Assembly: GCA_965221505.1 (NCBI GenBank)
Contig: CBDCSI010000002.1
Location: 1,685,872-1,749,871, forward strand
DNA length: 64,000 bases
Source: CAZPXZ01 sp965221505
GTDB taxonomy: Bacteria > Pseudomonadota > Alphaproteobacteria > Rhodobacterales > CAZPXZ01
Reading direction: 5' to 3'
How positions within the stretch are numbered: the first letter of the stretch is position 1; every line of letters begins with the position of its first letter. The notes under the pieces are model-generated. The model was not told the origin of the DNA, did no database searches, and worked only from the letters and a program-made list of their open reading frames with translations. The translations under genes were made by a program, and so were the position numbers. Positions 36,555 through 46,478 of this stretch are shown here, in pieces.

Positions 36555-36736
36555 ATGAACGGAATCCAATACATTAAGCTGATCGGCGATACCCGGGCGT
36601 TTCGGGAATGCGCGGCGCTGATTGAGGATGAAATTCGCCGATTGAACGTCAAGGGCGGAGATCTCAAGCCAGTTGGCGGTGGCGCTGGATGGCCATCGCA
36701 CATCGTATGGGAGTCCCTGAAAACGGCTAGCCACTT
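36555..36736 (+). pseudogene. 5' part of a 214-residue gene interrupted by an IS66-type element
   Basis: The first 60 codons (MNGIQYIKLIGDTRAFRECA to LKTASH) of a gene cut by the element at 36737-39142. The rest is at 39151-39613. Removing the element and one copy of the 8-bp target duplication joins the frame exactly (SHF-NLATALELRLKCLLQ) and gives 645 bases including the stop. The product was probably helical. I do not recognise it, though the NLATALELRLKCLL stretch recalls HEPN-like helical proteins. It lies just after the toxin-antitoxin pair. Confidence 0.75.
36729..36736 (+). repeat. Target-site duplication, left copy (AGCCACTT)
   Basis: AGCCACTT directly abuts the left terminal repeat and recurs at 39143-39150 after the right one. 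Eight bases is the usual duplication length of the IS66 family. Confidence 0.93.
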
Positions 36737-36754
36737 GTAACTGCTCACCCCCTT
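36737..36754 (+). repeat. Left terminal inverted repeat of the IS66 element
   Basis: Eighteen bases identical to the complement of the right end. Similarity stops sharply after the CCCCCTT. Confidence 0.93.
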
Positions 36755-36879
36755 GGCGAGTCTGAGACTATGGTCATTGTGGGCTGTCCTTTTCGTCGGA
36801 TCACGCTTGCGTGCTGACGTTGGCTCGCTAGTTGGAGCACGTTTGCGCGAGCGGTCTCTTCGTTTCGTCGGGTAGGGTA

Positions 36880-36908
36880 TTGACAATGTAGCGAGCGGAG
36901 CCTACAAC
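36880..36908 (+). promoter_or_regulatory. Sigma-70-type promoter inside the IS66 element
   Basis: A perfect -35 TTGACA (36880-36885), a 17-base spacer and -10 TACAAC (36903-36908), about 45 bases upstream of the methylase ATG. It should drive the methylase-transposase pair from within the element. Confidence 0.75.
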
Positions 36909-36962
36909 CCTTCGGGAGCCGAATCGGATCGGCGTTGGCGCGGGGTTGGAGCGGGGTTGTCG

Positions 36963-37628
36963 ATGCCGGCGTGGTACGGATCGAAAGCGACTTCGGGGCT
37001 TTGCCAGGCGATCGTCGCCCTGCAGCCGCCTCACGACGTGTATATCGAGCCGTTTCTCGGCGGCGGGGCGATCATGCGGAGGAAGCTTCCGGCGATGCGG
37101 AACGTCGGGCTCGACTTGGATGCGCGCGCGATTTCGGCGTTCCGCTGCGGGTATCCGGTAGAGTTGCATCAGGGGTGTGCGCTGCGCTTTCTGGCGGCGT
37201 TCCCGTTTCAGGGCCGCGAGTTGGTCTATTGCGATCCGCCGTATGTGCAGTCGACGCGCCGTTCGGCTCGCCGCTACCGGCACGACTTCGACGACGCGTC
37301 GCATGTGGCTCTGCTGGAGTTGCTGAAGGGTCTGGACTGCCGCGTGATGGTGTCCGGCTATCCCTCGCGGCTGTATGACACGCATCTGGCCGGCTGGCGG
37401 TCGGTATCGCTGCAGGTGAACAACCAGGCTTCGGTGGTGACGGAGACGGTCTGGTTCAACTATGTCCCGGACCGGGTTCACTGGTCGCGGTTTGCGGGCC
37501 GCACCAACACGCGGCGCCAGACGATCAAGCGTCGGGCGGAGAGCTGGGCGCGGCGCTATGCGGCGATGCCGCCGGGCGAACGTCTGGCGGTGCTTTCCGC
37601 GATGCTGGCGGAGGAGGTCGAGCCGTGA
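36963..37628 (+). CDS. DNA adenine methylase (Dam/D12 class) carried by the IS66 element
   Basis: A 221-residue D12-class N6-adenine methyltransferase. YGSKATSGLCQAIVAL near the start and EPFLGGGAI (29-37) form the S-adenosylmethionine site, and DPPY at 91-94 is the catalytic motif. The order (SAM motif before DPPY) is that of the alpha class. It is shorter than E. coli Dam (about 278), so the target-recognition region is reduced. The ATG at 36963 follows GGAGCGGGG, and a TTG at 36957 is the alternative. Its last codons overlap the transposase GTG (GTGA), so the two are translationally coupled. A role in marking the element or controlling transposition is inference. Confidence 0.9.
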   Translation: MPAWYGSKATSGLCQAIVALQPPHDVYIEPFLGGGAIMRRKLPAMRNVGLDLDARAISAFRCGYPVELHQGCALRFLAAFPFQGRELVYCDPPYVQSTRRSARRYRHDFDDASHVALLELLKGLDCRVMVSGYPSRLYDTHLAGWRSVSLQVNNQASVVTETVWFNYVPDRVHWSRFAGRTNTRRQTIKRRAESWARRYAAMPPGERLAVLSAMLAEEVEP

Positions 37629-39088
37629 CGACGGTGAACGGCCGCTATCTGCGCGAGGAGGTCGACGCTGCGAAGGCTCAGGCCGAGGCGTTGCGAGCGT
37701 CGGGCAAGCTGTCGCCCGAGGTCGACGCCTTGTTCGGGCTCCTGTTCTCCTTGCTGGACCTTCTGATCGTCGCTTTCCTGGAGAAGACGACCCGCAAGGA
37801 CAGCGTCAACTCCGGCATCCCGCCGTCGCAAACCGAGAAGGACGAGACGTCGGTGCCGCGTTCGAGGACCGCCCGGGAGACGGTCGACGCGGCAAGCGAG
37901 GAGGCAGGCGCCGAGTTCGAGACGGTCACGGTCGAAGAGACGGCCACGGTCGAGGCCTGCGAGGCCTGTGGCGCGGACCTGGGCGACGTGGACGCGATCG
38001 AACGCGAGCGTCGCACCCGGCTCGACATCGCCTTCCAAGTGATCGAACGCCATGTCGACGCCGAGGTCAAACGCTGTCCCGATTGCCGGACGCGCACCAA
38101 GGCTCCCTTCCCGGACGACATGCCGGGACCGCTGCAATACGGCCAGGGCTTCCAGGCGCTCGTCGTCAGCCTGCTGGTGGCCCACATGGTCTCCTTGAAC
38201 CGGACCGTCAGCCTCGTCCAGGCGATCTGCGGGCGCAAGCTCTCCGAAGCCACCTGCCTCGGCTATGTCGAGCGCCTCTATCGCGCGCTGGAAGAGTGGG
38301 AACGGGCCGCCATCGAAGCGCTGCTGACCCGGCCGGCGCTGTGCGTCGACGAGACCGGCATGCGGGTCGACAAGAAGCGCCATTGGATCCACGTCGTCAC
38401 CGACGGAGCGTTGACGTTGAAGTTCCTGCATCGCAAGCGTGGCACGGCAGCGACGAACGAGATCGGCATTCTTCCCCGCTATGCCGGCGTGCTGATCCAC
38501 GACGGCTTCGGCGCCTACTTCACCTACGACAACTGCACCCACGCTCTGTGTGGCTCTCACTTGCTCCGCGACCTGTACCGCGCCGTCCAAACCAACGGCT
38601 TCCGGTGGGCGCGCCTGATGACGAAGCTGCTGCAAGAAACCTGCCACAGGGTCAAGGCCAGCAAGGCCAAGGCCCTGACCGAGGAGGAATGTCGGGCGAT
38701 CCGAAAACGCTACCGAACCATTCTCACGCAAGGGGCGCGGGAGTTGCCCGAAATCCCGCCGCGCAAGAGCGGCCAACGAGGACGCATCGCCAAGTCCGAC
38801 GCCCACAACCTGCACGAGAGACTGACCGAATACGAGGACGAGGTGCTTCGCTTCATGCGCGATCCCCATGTCAGCTTCACAAACAACCGGTCCGAGAACA
38901 ACCTTCGGATGGCGAAAGTGAAACAGAAGGTCTCAGGATGCTTCCGAACCTTCAAATTCGGCGCGTACTACTGCCGCATCTCAAGCTACTTCAAGTCCGC
39001 CGCCGCACAGGGGTACGGACCCGTCGCCGCAACCAAGATCGCATTGAACGGAAGGGCAACAGAACTCATCCCGAAACCGACCGACTGA
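37625..39088 (+). CDS. IS66-family transposase (TnpC type)
   Basis: An intact 487-residue DDE transposase. Its order is an N-terminal coiled-coil, a four-Cys zinc-binding domain (Cys112/115 in CEACGADL and Cys151/154 in CPDC), then the RNase H-like core with VDETGMRVDKK (first Asp), LIHDGFGAYFTYDN (second Asp) and SFTNNRSENNLRMAK (Glu). The C-terminus has GCFRTFKFGAYYCRISSYFKSAAAQG, the IS66 C-terminal signature. It begins at GTG, coupled to the methylase. Confidence 0.95.
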   Translation: MTTVNGRYLREEVDAAKAQAEALRASGKLSPEVDALFGLLFSLLDLLIVAFLEKTTRKDSVNSGIPPSQTEKDETSVPRSRTARETVDAASEEAGAEFETVTVEETATVEACEACGADLGDVDAIERERRTRLDIAFQVIERHVDAEVKRCPDCRTRTKAPFPDDMPGPLQYGQGFQALVVSLLVAHMVSLNRTVSLVQAICGRKLSEATCLGYVERLYRALEEWERAAIEALLTRPALCVDETGMRVDKKRHWIHVVTDGALTLKFLHRKRGTAATNEIGILPRYAGVLIHDGFGAYFTYDNCTHALCGSHLLRDLYRAVQTNGFRWARLMTKLLQETCHRVKASKAKALTEEECRAIRKRYRTILTQGARELPEIPPRKSGQRGRIAKSDAHNLHERLTEYEDEVLRFMRDPHVSFTNNRSENNLRMAKVKQKVSGCFRTFKFGAYYCRISSYFKSAAAQGYGPVAATKIALNGRATELIPKPTD

Positions 39089-39124
39089 CCAAATCACTAG
39101 ATACTCAAACACATTGCTGCCCCG

Positions 39125-39142
39125 AAGGGGGTGAGCAGTTAC
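39125..39142 (-). repeat. Right terminal inverted repeat of the IS66 element
   Basis: The complement of the left end over 18 bases, ending in GTTAC. Confidence 0.93.
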
Positions 39143-39150
39143 AGCCACTT
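39143..39150 (+). repeat. Target-site duplication, right copy (AGCCACTT)
   Basis: An identical copy of the eight bases at 36729-36736. Confidence 0.93.
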
Positions 39151-39613
39151 TAATCTTGCGACTGCCCTCGAACTCAGACTAAAGTGTTTGCTGCAACTGC
39201 ACGAGATAGTACCGGAATCCGGGAATACCGGACACCTTCTCGCCGGGTTGTACGTTCAGTTGGGCGAGAGCGGCAAGCCGTCTGCGGACAAACTGGAGTT
39301 CCTCTTTCAGGAGGCAATTGCGGACCATCCTCTTGAGTTGGTCGCGTTCCTGAGCACCCACACTTCAGACCGCCCCGAAGGGCCTAGCGAGAAGCCGCTT
39401 GCGACCTTGAAGGATTTCTTCGACTACTTGGACATAGAGGCCGAGTTGTGGAAGAAGAGATACTCTTGGGAAAGCGCGGACGGCGGTCGGTGGCAACACT
39501 ACATGGATGATCTGGGAGCGCTGTTACGGTTTCTTGACTCGACAGAAATTGTTGCGAAGGATTTGGCGCGAAAGCGCGGAATCGTGCGGTCGTCGACTGA
39601 GCGCAGCAAGTAG
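39151..39613 (+). pseudogene. 3' part of the gene interrupted by the IS66-type element
   Basis: Continues the gene begun at 36555 with NLATALELRLKCLLQLHEIV, then NTGHLLAGLYVQLGESG and DFFDYLDIEAELWKKRYSWES, ending in RSSTERSK. The frame from the right inverted repeat (GTG at 39131) runs straight into it, so a hybrid protein could in principle still be made. The product looks helical. No function is claimed. Confidence 0.75.
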
Positions 39614-39625
39614 AATAGTACTAGC

Positions 39626-39739
39626 GTGGACGATTATCCGGCGTATGCGGTTGCACTCGCAGGGCCGTGGCCAGCTACGATCCAGACCCACGAACAGGCT
39701 GAGTTCGCAAGTGAGTCGTCAGCGCAACCGGCCGATTGA
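39626..39739 (+). other. Possible 37-residue ORF in the gap after the interrupted gene
   Basis: From a GTG the frame reads VDDYPAYAVALAGPWPATIQ and ends 17 residues later. It reads more like the start of a real protein than a random frame, but it is too short to place and may be a truncated fragment. The remaining 39740-39859 shows nothing. Confidence 0.25.
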
Positions 39740-39859
39740 GCGAAATCCCTTTCCGTCGACCGACGTTGTACAGCGACGTGTGCCGTTCGTCGCTATTGCC
39801 AATCATTTGAGTTCCCTCCAATTAGAAGGAGCGGCAGCCTCAGGGTCGATTCTCCTTTG

Positions 39860-40851
39860 CTACCCGGATTGCGGCGCCCGAACATGGCAGGCGACGAAGC
39901 GCTCTCCGCCGATCCGCTGCAGAGCCGGAACCGACTGTCCGCAACGGGGCTCGGCGATCGGACAACGCGTGCGGTAGCGGCAGCCGGAGGGCGGGTTCAG
40001 GGGACTCGGCACCTCTCCGACGACGAGGGCACGCGGCTTCCGTCTTCGCTCGAGTGTGGGCACCGACTGCATCAGCATTTCGGTATAGGGGTGGCGCGGT
40101 GCGGAGAACAGCTCCCGCTTTGGCGCGACTTCGACCAGCTGGCCCAGATACATCACCGCAACCCGGTCGCTGACGTGCTCGACCACGGCGAGATCGTGCG
40201 AGACGAAGAGATAGGCCACGCCGGTCTCGGCCCGGAGCCGCGCGAGCAGGTTGACGACCTGGGCCTGGACCGAGACGTCGAGCGCGGAGACCGGCTCGTC
40301 GGCGACGATGAGTTCCGGCTCCAGCGCGAGCGCGCGGGCGATGCCGATTCGCTGCCGCTGCCCGCCGGAAAACGCGTCCGGGTAGAGGTTTCCCTGTTCG
40401 GGGCGGAGGCCGACCTGCCGGAAGAGCGCCGCCACCCGCTCCCGTCGGTCCCTCGACGATCCGCGACCGTGTTCCCGGAGAGGCTCTCCGACGATCTCGC
40501 CGGCCCGCATCCGGGGATTGAGCGAGGAAACCGGATCCTGAAACACCATCTGCACCCGGCTTCGATGCTTGCGGAGCTCGCGTTCCGGCAGCTCGGAGAC
40601 CGCCACCCCGCCGAGCAGGACGCGTCCCGAGGTCGGCCGATGCAGGCAGGCGATCAGCTTCGCGACGGTCGACTTGCCGCAGCCGCTCTCTCCCACCAGG
40701 CCCACCGCTTCGCCGCCGCGGATCTGGAGCGACACGCCGTCGACGGCGTGCACGGTTCCCCGAACCGATCCGAACGCCCCGCGACGGACCCGAAAATGCC
40801 GCGAGACCCGCTCGAGTTCGAGCAGCGGTTCCGTTCCGCGGGCCGCGGCGT

Positions 40852-40855
<4 letters not shown>
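39860..40855 (-). CDS. Dipeptide/oligopeptide-type ABC ATPase 2 (DppF/OppF)
   Basis: A 331-residue ATPase with Walker A GESGCGKS, the Q-loop MVFQDPVSSLNPRMRAGEIV, signature FSGGQRQRIGIARAL, Walker B LIVADEPVSALDVSVQAQ and FVSHDLAVVEHVSDR. The C-terminal oligopeptide-type extension has HPYTEMLMQSVP and a Cys cluster (CRYRTRCPIAEPRC) that in this family may bind an iron-sulfur cluster. The start overlaps the upstream ATPase stop (ATGA). Confidence 0.93.
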
Positions 40856-41897
<1,042 letters not shown>

Positions 41898-41901
<4 letters not shown>

Positions 41902-43004
41902 GCGGCCGCGCTCGGCTCGAACAGGGAGCGGCAGGTGCCGCCGAACGCGGCGTCCCGTTCCGCGCCGGTCAGGAAGTCGGCCTGCAGCAGGACGTAGTCG
42001 AGGCTCTGGCGATAGGTGCAGTAGCGCTCGACGTTCGGCATGTCCGATCCCCAGATCATGCAGCCGGCGCCGAAGCGGTCGTGAATCTGCCGGACGTGTC
42101 CGATCGCCGCCGTATAGGGATAGGCGTGCCGGCGCCCCCAACCGATGGGGTAGAGAATCTCGGTGAAGACCGGGAAGGAATCCTGGATCCGCTCGATTAC
42201 GCCCGGCCAGCGGATGCGGCCCGATCCGTCGTCGAAGAGGGCGGTGGGCCAGCCGTGGACGATGACCGAGCGGATACGCGGAAACTTCTCCAGCCAGCCG
42301 GCGAAAGTATCCATCTCCTCGACGAAGCCGCCCCAGGGCGTCTCGCCGGGAAACACCCAGAAGACCGGCAGGTCGAGCCGTTCGACGGTCTTCCAGAAGT
42401 CGTCGAAGGACGCCGCCGCGTAGGACTCCTTCCAGCCCGAGCGCATGAAGCCGGCCAGCGTAAAATACAGCCCCGACATGCCGAGCGTTCCGACCTGGCG
42501 CTCCAGCCGCCGGATCTCCCCGTCGCGCCAGGCGAAGCCTTCCTCGACCTGGGCGAGCCCGACGAAGCGATCCGGATACCGCGCGATCGCTTCGGCGAAG
42601 ATCTCGGCCGAGTTTCCGTAGATGTGGTCGTTTTGCAGCACCGTCATGTCGACGCCGACGTAGTCCATCTGCGCGACCAGCGTCTCCGCCGGACTGTCGA
42701 GGTCCCGGGTTGCCGGGCTCAGGAACTGGACGTGATAGGTCTCGCCGTCGAGGTCCCAGGCCATGCGGCCGTTCCCGTCCGCGCGAAAGTTCAGCCCCCG
42801 CCTGCGTCCGGTCTCCGAGGGATCGCCCGGATCCCAGAGATGGCGCTCGGTCACGATTTCGCCGTCGCTCTGGCGGACGACCGGCTGGGCGGTGTGGGTG
42901 TGCATGGCCCATTGCAGGTAGAGGCGGTGTTCCTCTTCCGTCTCGAAGCCGCAGGCTCCCGCCAGCGGCGGAAACACGTGACCGTGGCAATCGACGATAT
43001 GCAT
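41898..43004 (-). CDS. Amidohydrolase family 2 (metal-dependent TIM-barrel hydrolase/decarboxylase)
   Basis: A 368-residue protein of the ACMSD/amidohydrolase-2 group. The metal site is HIVDCHGHVFPP at the N-terminus, with VIVHGWPTA and a late Asp in MIWGSDMPNVERY. The family includes decarboxylases of aromatic acids and hydrolases. The ATG at 43004 follows GGAG. It sits inside a peptide-type ABC operon, between permease and ATPase genes with close junctions, so it probably processes the imported compound (inference). Confidence 0.88.
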
Positions 43005-43018
43005 CGCATGGCGCTCCT

Positions 43019-43888
43019 TCAGGTTCCGAGGCGGGGATCGAGCCAGTCGCGCAGCCCGTCGCCGAGCAGGTTGAATCCCAGCACCAGGAGCGAGATCGCG
43101 AGCCCCGGCGCGACCACCATGAACGGCGCCGCGTGGAGGTATTCCCGCCCCGATCCGAGCATGGTGCCCCATTCCGGCGTCGGGGGCTGTACGCCGAGCC
43201 CCAGGAACCCGAGCGCGGTGGCCGTCAGGACCGCCTGCCCGGCCTGCAGGCTCCCCTCGATCACGATCACCGTCGCCGCGTTCGGGAGCACGTGGCGCAG
43301 GAGGATGCGCCAGGGCCGGACGCCGATGGTGCGGGCGGCGGCGATGAAGTCCTCCTCCCGGATCTCCATGACCCGTCCCCGGACGATCCGGGCGACGGGC
43401 GGCGTGAACGAGATGCTGATCGCCATCACCAGTCCGACCAGTCCGGCGCCCATCACCGCCGCGATGGCGATCGCGAGGATCATGTTGGGAATGGTCAGCG
43501 CCACGTCCACGACCGCGTCCACCGCCATGGCGAGCGGTCCGCGGACGAATCCCGAGACCAGCCCGAGCGCGACGCCGAAGAAACAGGAGAGCGCGACGGA
43601 GACGAGGGCGACCGAGAGCGTGTGCCGCGTTCCGATCAGCACCCGGCTCAAGAGGTCCCGCCCGAGCGGGTCGGTGCCGAGCCAGTGCCGGGCGCTCGGG
43701 CCCTCGAGCGACTCGAGCAGGTTCTGCTCGTCCAGCCCGTAGGGCGCGATCCGCTCGCCGAATAGCGCCGCGGCCAGGAAGAGGAGGAGGAGCAATCCGC
43801 CGGCGCCGAGATAGACGTTCTGTCGGAGCCATCGCGCCGCGAAGGCGCCGCGCGCCCTGAGCGAGGAAGCTGCCTGGCCGGCGCTCAT
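43019..43888 (-). CDS. Dipeptide-type ABC permease 2 (DppC)
   Basis: A 289-residue permease with an N-terminal cytoplasmic tail, a first segment at LGAGGLLLLLFLAAALFG, the HWLGTDPLGRDLLSRVLIG motif of DppC, and the coupling loop AARTIGVRPWRILLRHVLPNA. It ends in GDGLRDWLDPRLGT, the conserved DppC tail. The start overlaps the preceding permease stop. Confidence 0.94.
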   Translation of the reverse strand: MSAGQAASSLRARGAFAARWLRQNVYLGAGGLLLLLFLAAALFGERIAPYGLDEQNLLESLEGPSARHWLGTDPLGRDLLSRVLIGTRHTLSVALVSVALSCFFGVALGLVSGFVRGPLAMAVDAVVDVALTIPNMILAIAIAAVMGAGLVGLVMAISISFTPPVARIVRGRVMEIREEDFIAAARTIGVRPWRILLRHVLPNAATVIVIEGSLQAGQAVLTATALGFLGLGVQPPTPEWGTMLGSGREYLHAAPFMVVAPGLAISLLVLGFNLLGDGLRDWLDPRLGT

Positions 43889-44832
43889 GCCGCCCTCATT
43901 CGCGGATTGATCAACACGTAGAGAAACTCGACGATCAGGTTGATCGCGAGGAACCCGATCACGAAGAAAATGGTGACCGCCTGCGCTACGGCGTAGTCCC
44001 GCTGACCGATGGCGTTGATCATCAAGTCGCCGATGCCGGGCCAGGCGAACAGCCGCTCGATGACGACGGAGCCGCCGAGCAGGTATCCCGTCTGCAGTCC
44101 GATGACCGTCAGGGTCGGGATCATCACGTTGCGAAGGACGTGCCGCATCAAGATCGCCGTCCGGCCCAGTCCCTTTGACCGGGCGGTGCGGACGTAGTCC
44201 TTGCCGAGCTCGTCGATGGTGACCCCGCGGGTCATGCGGGCGACCAGCGCGATGAGCCGGGCGGCGAGCGCGATCGAGGGCAGGATCAGCGACGCGGGTC
44301 CGGAGAAGCCGAAGCTCGGCAGCCAGCCGAGTTCCACCGAAAAGAGGGACAGGAGAAGCAGGCCCAGCCAGAAATTCGGCACCGCCAGAAGCGCCACGAC
44401 CGAGAGCGACACCGTGATGTCCGGCCAACTCGCGTGGAACATGGCGGAGACGAGGCCGGCGGGAATGCCGATCGCGACGGTCAGCCCGATGGCGGCGGCG
44501 GTCAGGGCGAGCGTGGCCGGGATGCGTTCGAGAATGAAGGGAAGCGGGCCGGACTTGAAGACTTCCGAAGTCCCGAAGTCACCCTGGACCAGTCCCGCCA
44601 TGTGCCGCAGATACCGCACGAGCAGCGGGTCGTTCAGCCCCAACGATTCCCGGAGCCGGTCGATCTCGGCCTGGGTGGACCCGGGGCCGGCGAGATACGC
44701 GGCCTGGTCGCCGGGGACGAGGCCGAACAGGAAGAAGAGAATGGTGGCGACCGCGAAGGCGATCGCCACCGCGCGCAGGATGCGGAGCGCCAGAAACCGG
44801 AGTATCGGGCTCCCGCCGGCGAGCGCGGGCAC
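43885..44832 (-). CDS. Dipeptide-type ABC permease 1 (DppB)
   Basis: A 315-residue permease. RILRAVAIAFAVATILFFLFGLVPGDQ is the first segment. The coupling region TARSKGLGRTAILMRHVLRNVMIPTL and GGSVVIERLFAWPGIGDLMINAIGQRDY are classic DppB motifs. It begins with GTG at 44832, which lies inside the 3' arm of the stem-loop following the binding-protein gene, so its translation may be dampened. Confidence 0.92.
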   Translation of the reverse strand: MPALAGGSPILRFLALRILRAVAIAFAVATILFFLFGLVPGDQAAYLAGPGSTQAEIDRLRESLGLNDPLLVRYLRHMAGLVQGDFGTSEVFKSGPLPFILERIPATLALTAAAIGLTVAIGIPAGLVSAMFHASWPDITVSLSVVALLAVPNFWLGLLLLSLFSVELGWLPSFGFSGPASLILPSIALAARLIALVARMTRGVTIDELGKDYVRTARSKGLGRTAILMRHVLRNVMIPTLTVIGLQTGYLLGGSVVIERLFAWPGIGDLMINAIGQRDYAVAQAVTIFFVIGFLAINLIVEFLYVLINPRMRAA

Positions 44833-44864
44833 GACCCGGCCCTATGCGGGGAGCCGGGTCGTGC
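44829..44864 (-). terminator. Stem-loop overlapping the dppB start
   Basis: A perfect 12-bp stem (44829-44840 with 44853-44864) around a 12-base loop, immediately after the binding-protein stop. The dppB GTG falls in the distal arm. Likely a segmental-stability or translational-occlusion element. Confidence 0.6.
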
Positions 44865-44873
44865 GCCGGTCCG

Positions 44874-46478
44874 TCAGTAGCTTCCGCCCCGGACGATGGT
44901 GAAGATCACCGGCCAGACCTCGACGCCGCCGAGATCCGCCCGTGAGGCGGAGATGATGTTGTTGACCTGCATCCAGATATACGGCGCCTCGCTCCAGATG
45001 ATCTTCTGCGCCTCGGCGAGGATGGCGGACCGCGCCTCGCCGTCGACGGTCACCGTCGCTTCGGCCAGGAGCGCGTCCACCTCGGCGTTGGAGTAGCGCG
45101 CGATGTTCCAGACCGCCGGGCGTCCCTCGTTGTGCGGATTGGAGGTGTACATCGAATCCAGGTGGTAGAGGCCGGACGCGTTCGAGGGATTGAACCCGAA
45201 CATGCCGATCTGCCAGCCCGCTTCGGCGACGGGGAGGCGAAGCGCGTCCCAGAAGGAGCTCTTCTCGATCTTGCGGATCTCGACGCCGACCCCGACTTCC
45301 CGGAGCGCGGCCGCTGTCGTCTCCGCGATCAGCACGTCGAAGGCGAACTGTCCCTCGGGAACCAGCAGGGTCAGCGACAGGTCCTCTCCGTCGTACTCGA
45401 GAACCCCGTTGCCGTCGCTGTCCTCGAGTCCCGCGGCGGCGAGCATCTCCCGGGCCTTGTCCGGATCGTAGGCGTAGGGCTCGTTGCCGTGGTGGCCGAA
45501 GGTGTTGAAGGCCAGCGGCGAGTTCGACGCCATCGCCTGGCCCATGAACAGCTTGTCGGCGATGGCGTCGACCGGCACCGCGTGGTTCAGCGCGCGGCGA
45601 ACCTCGACGTCGTCGAGCGGCGGGACCGTCGTCTGGAGCGCGAAGCCCATCGGACGCAGCGAGGGCGAACTCAGGATCTTGAGATCCTCGTCCGCCTCGA
45701 TCGCCGAGATCAGATGCGTCGGCACGCCGTCGATGACGTCCACGTCGCCGCTCTGCAGCGCCGAGACGCGGGTGGCCGCCTCCGGCACGTAGCGGAAGAC
45801 GATCTGGTCGAGCGGAGGCGTTCCGGCCCAGTATCCCTCGTGCGGCACCAATACCAGCTCCAGGCCCGGGGCGAAGGATTCGACCTTGTAGGGTCCCGAA
45901 CCCACCGGGTTCTGGGTCTCGCTCAACTGCCCGTTCTCCATGATGGCCGTCGGGCTGAGGATGGCCCCGGAGCCGTGCGCGAGAGTGTTGAGGAGCAGCG
46001 CGAAGGGCTCGTGGGTGCGCAGCGTCACAGTGAGGTCGTCGACCACGTCCGCGCCGGCGATCGGATCCCAGAGCGGACGGTTTGTGGTGTTGATCTCCGG
46101 ATCCATCATCCGCTCGACGTTGAACTTGATCGCCTCGGCGTCGATCGGCGTGCCGTCGTGGAAGGTCGCGCCGGCGCGAAGCGTAAAGGTCACCGATTTC
46201 TGGTCGTCCGCGATCGTCCAGCTCTCCGCCAGTTGCGGATGGAACCGCAGCTGGTCGTCGAAGGTGACCAGGCGGTCGTAGATCACGAACCCGGCCTCGT
46301 AGCCGGAGGGGTACTGCAGGAACGCGTTGAACGCGGGGCCGATATCGGTGATCGGCAGGCTTTGCCCGTATACCAGCGAGTTGTCTTCGGGGCCTGCCGA
46401 AGCGCTCGCGGTCGCGGCCAGAACGCCGGCCGCGCCGGCGAGCAGGAGCCGGCGAAGCCGGCCTGTTGCGGTTGTCAT
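44874..46478 (-). CDS. ABC transporter solute-binding protein, family 5 (DppA/OppA type)
   Basis: A 534-residue periplasmic receptor. The ATG at 46478, after GGGAGAA, gives a signal peptide (LRRLLLAGAAGVLAATASAS). Family 5 elements are YDRLVTFDDQLRFHPQLAESW, then VTFTLRAGATFHDGTPIDAEA, NPVGSGPYKVESFAPG and WSEAPYIWMQ. Ligands of this family include peptides, nickel, glycosides and opines. Here it is unknown. The start overlaps the stop of the PLP enzyme gene. Confidence 0.93.
   Translation of the reverse strand: MTTATGRLRRLLLAGAAGVLAATASASAGPEDNSLVYGQSLPITDIGPAFNAFLQYPSGYEAGFVIYDRLVTFDDQLRFHPQLAESWTIADDQKSVTFTLRAGATFHDGTPIDAEAIKFNVERMMDPEINTTNRPLWDPIAGADVVDDLTVTLRTHEPFALLLNTLAHGSGAILSPTAIMENGQLSETQNPVGSGPYKVESFAPGLELVLVPHEGYWAGTPPLDQIVFRYVPEAATRVSALQSGDVDVIDGVPTHLISAIEADEDLKILSSPSLRPMGFALQTTVPPLDDVEVRRALNHAVPVDAIADKLFMGQAMASNSPLAFNTFGHHGNEPYAYDPDKAREMLAAAGLEDSDGNGVLEYDGEDLSLTLLVPEGQFAFDVLIAETTAAALREVGVGVEIRKIEKSSFWDALRLPVAEAGWQIGMFGFNPSNASGLYHLDSMYTSNPHNEGRPAVWNIARYSNAEVDALLAEATVTVDGEARSAILAEAQKIIWSEAPYIWMQVNNIISASRADLGGVEVWPVIFTIVRGGSY

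Larger units (their letters stand above)
36737..39142 (+). mobile_element. Complete IS66-family element carrying a DNA adenine methylase
   Basis: A 2406-bp element with 18-bp perfect terminal inverted repeats (GTAACTGCTCACCCCCTT at 36737-36754 and its complement at 39125-39142). It is flanked by an 8-bp direct repeat. Starting with GTAA and making an 8-bp duplication are IS66 hallmarks. It encodes only two genes: a Dam-type methylase and a TnpC-type transposase, joined by a four-base overlap. The usual tnpA and tnpB are absent. Both genes are intact and the repeats are perfect, so the insertion looks recent and possibly still mobile. Confidence 0.93.
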
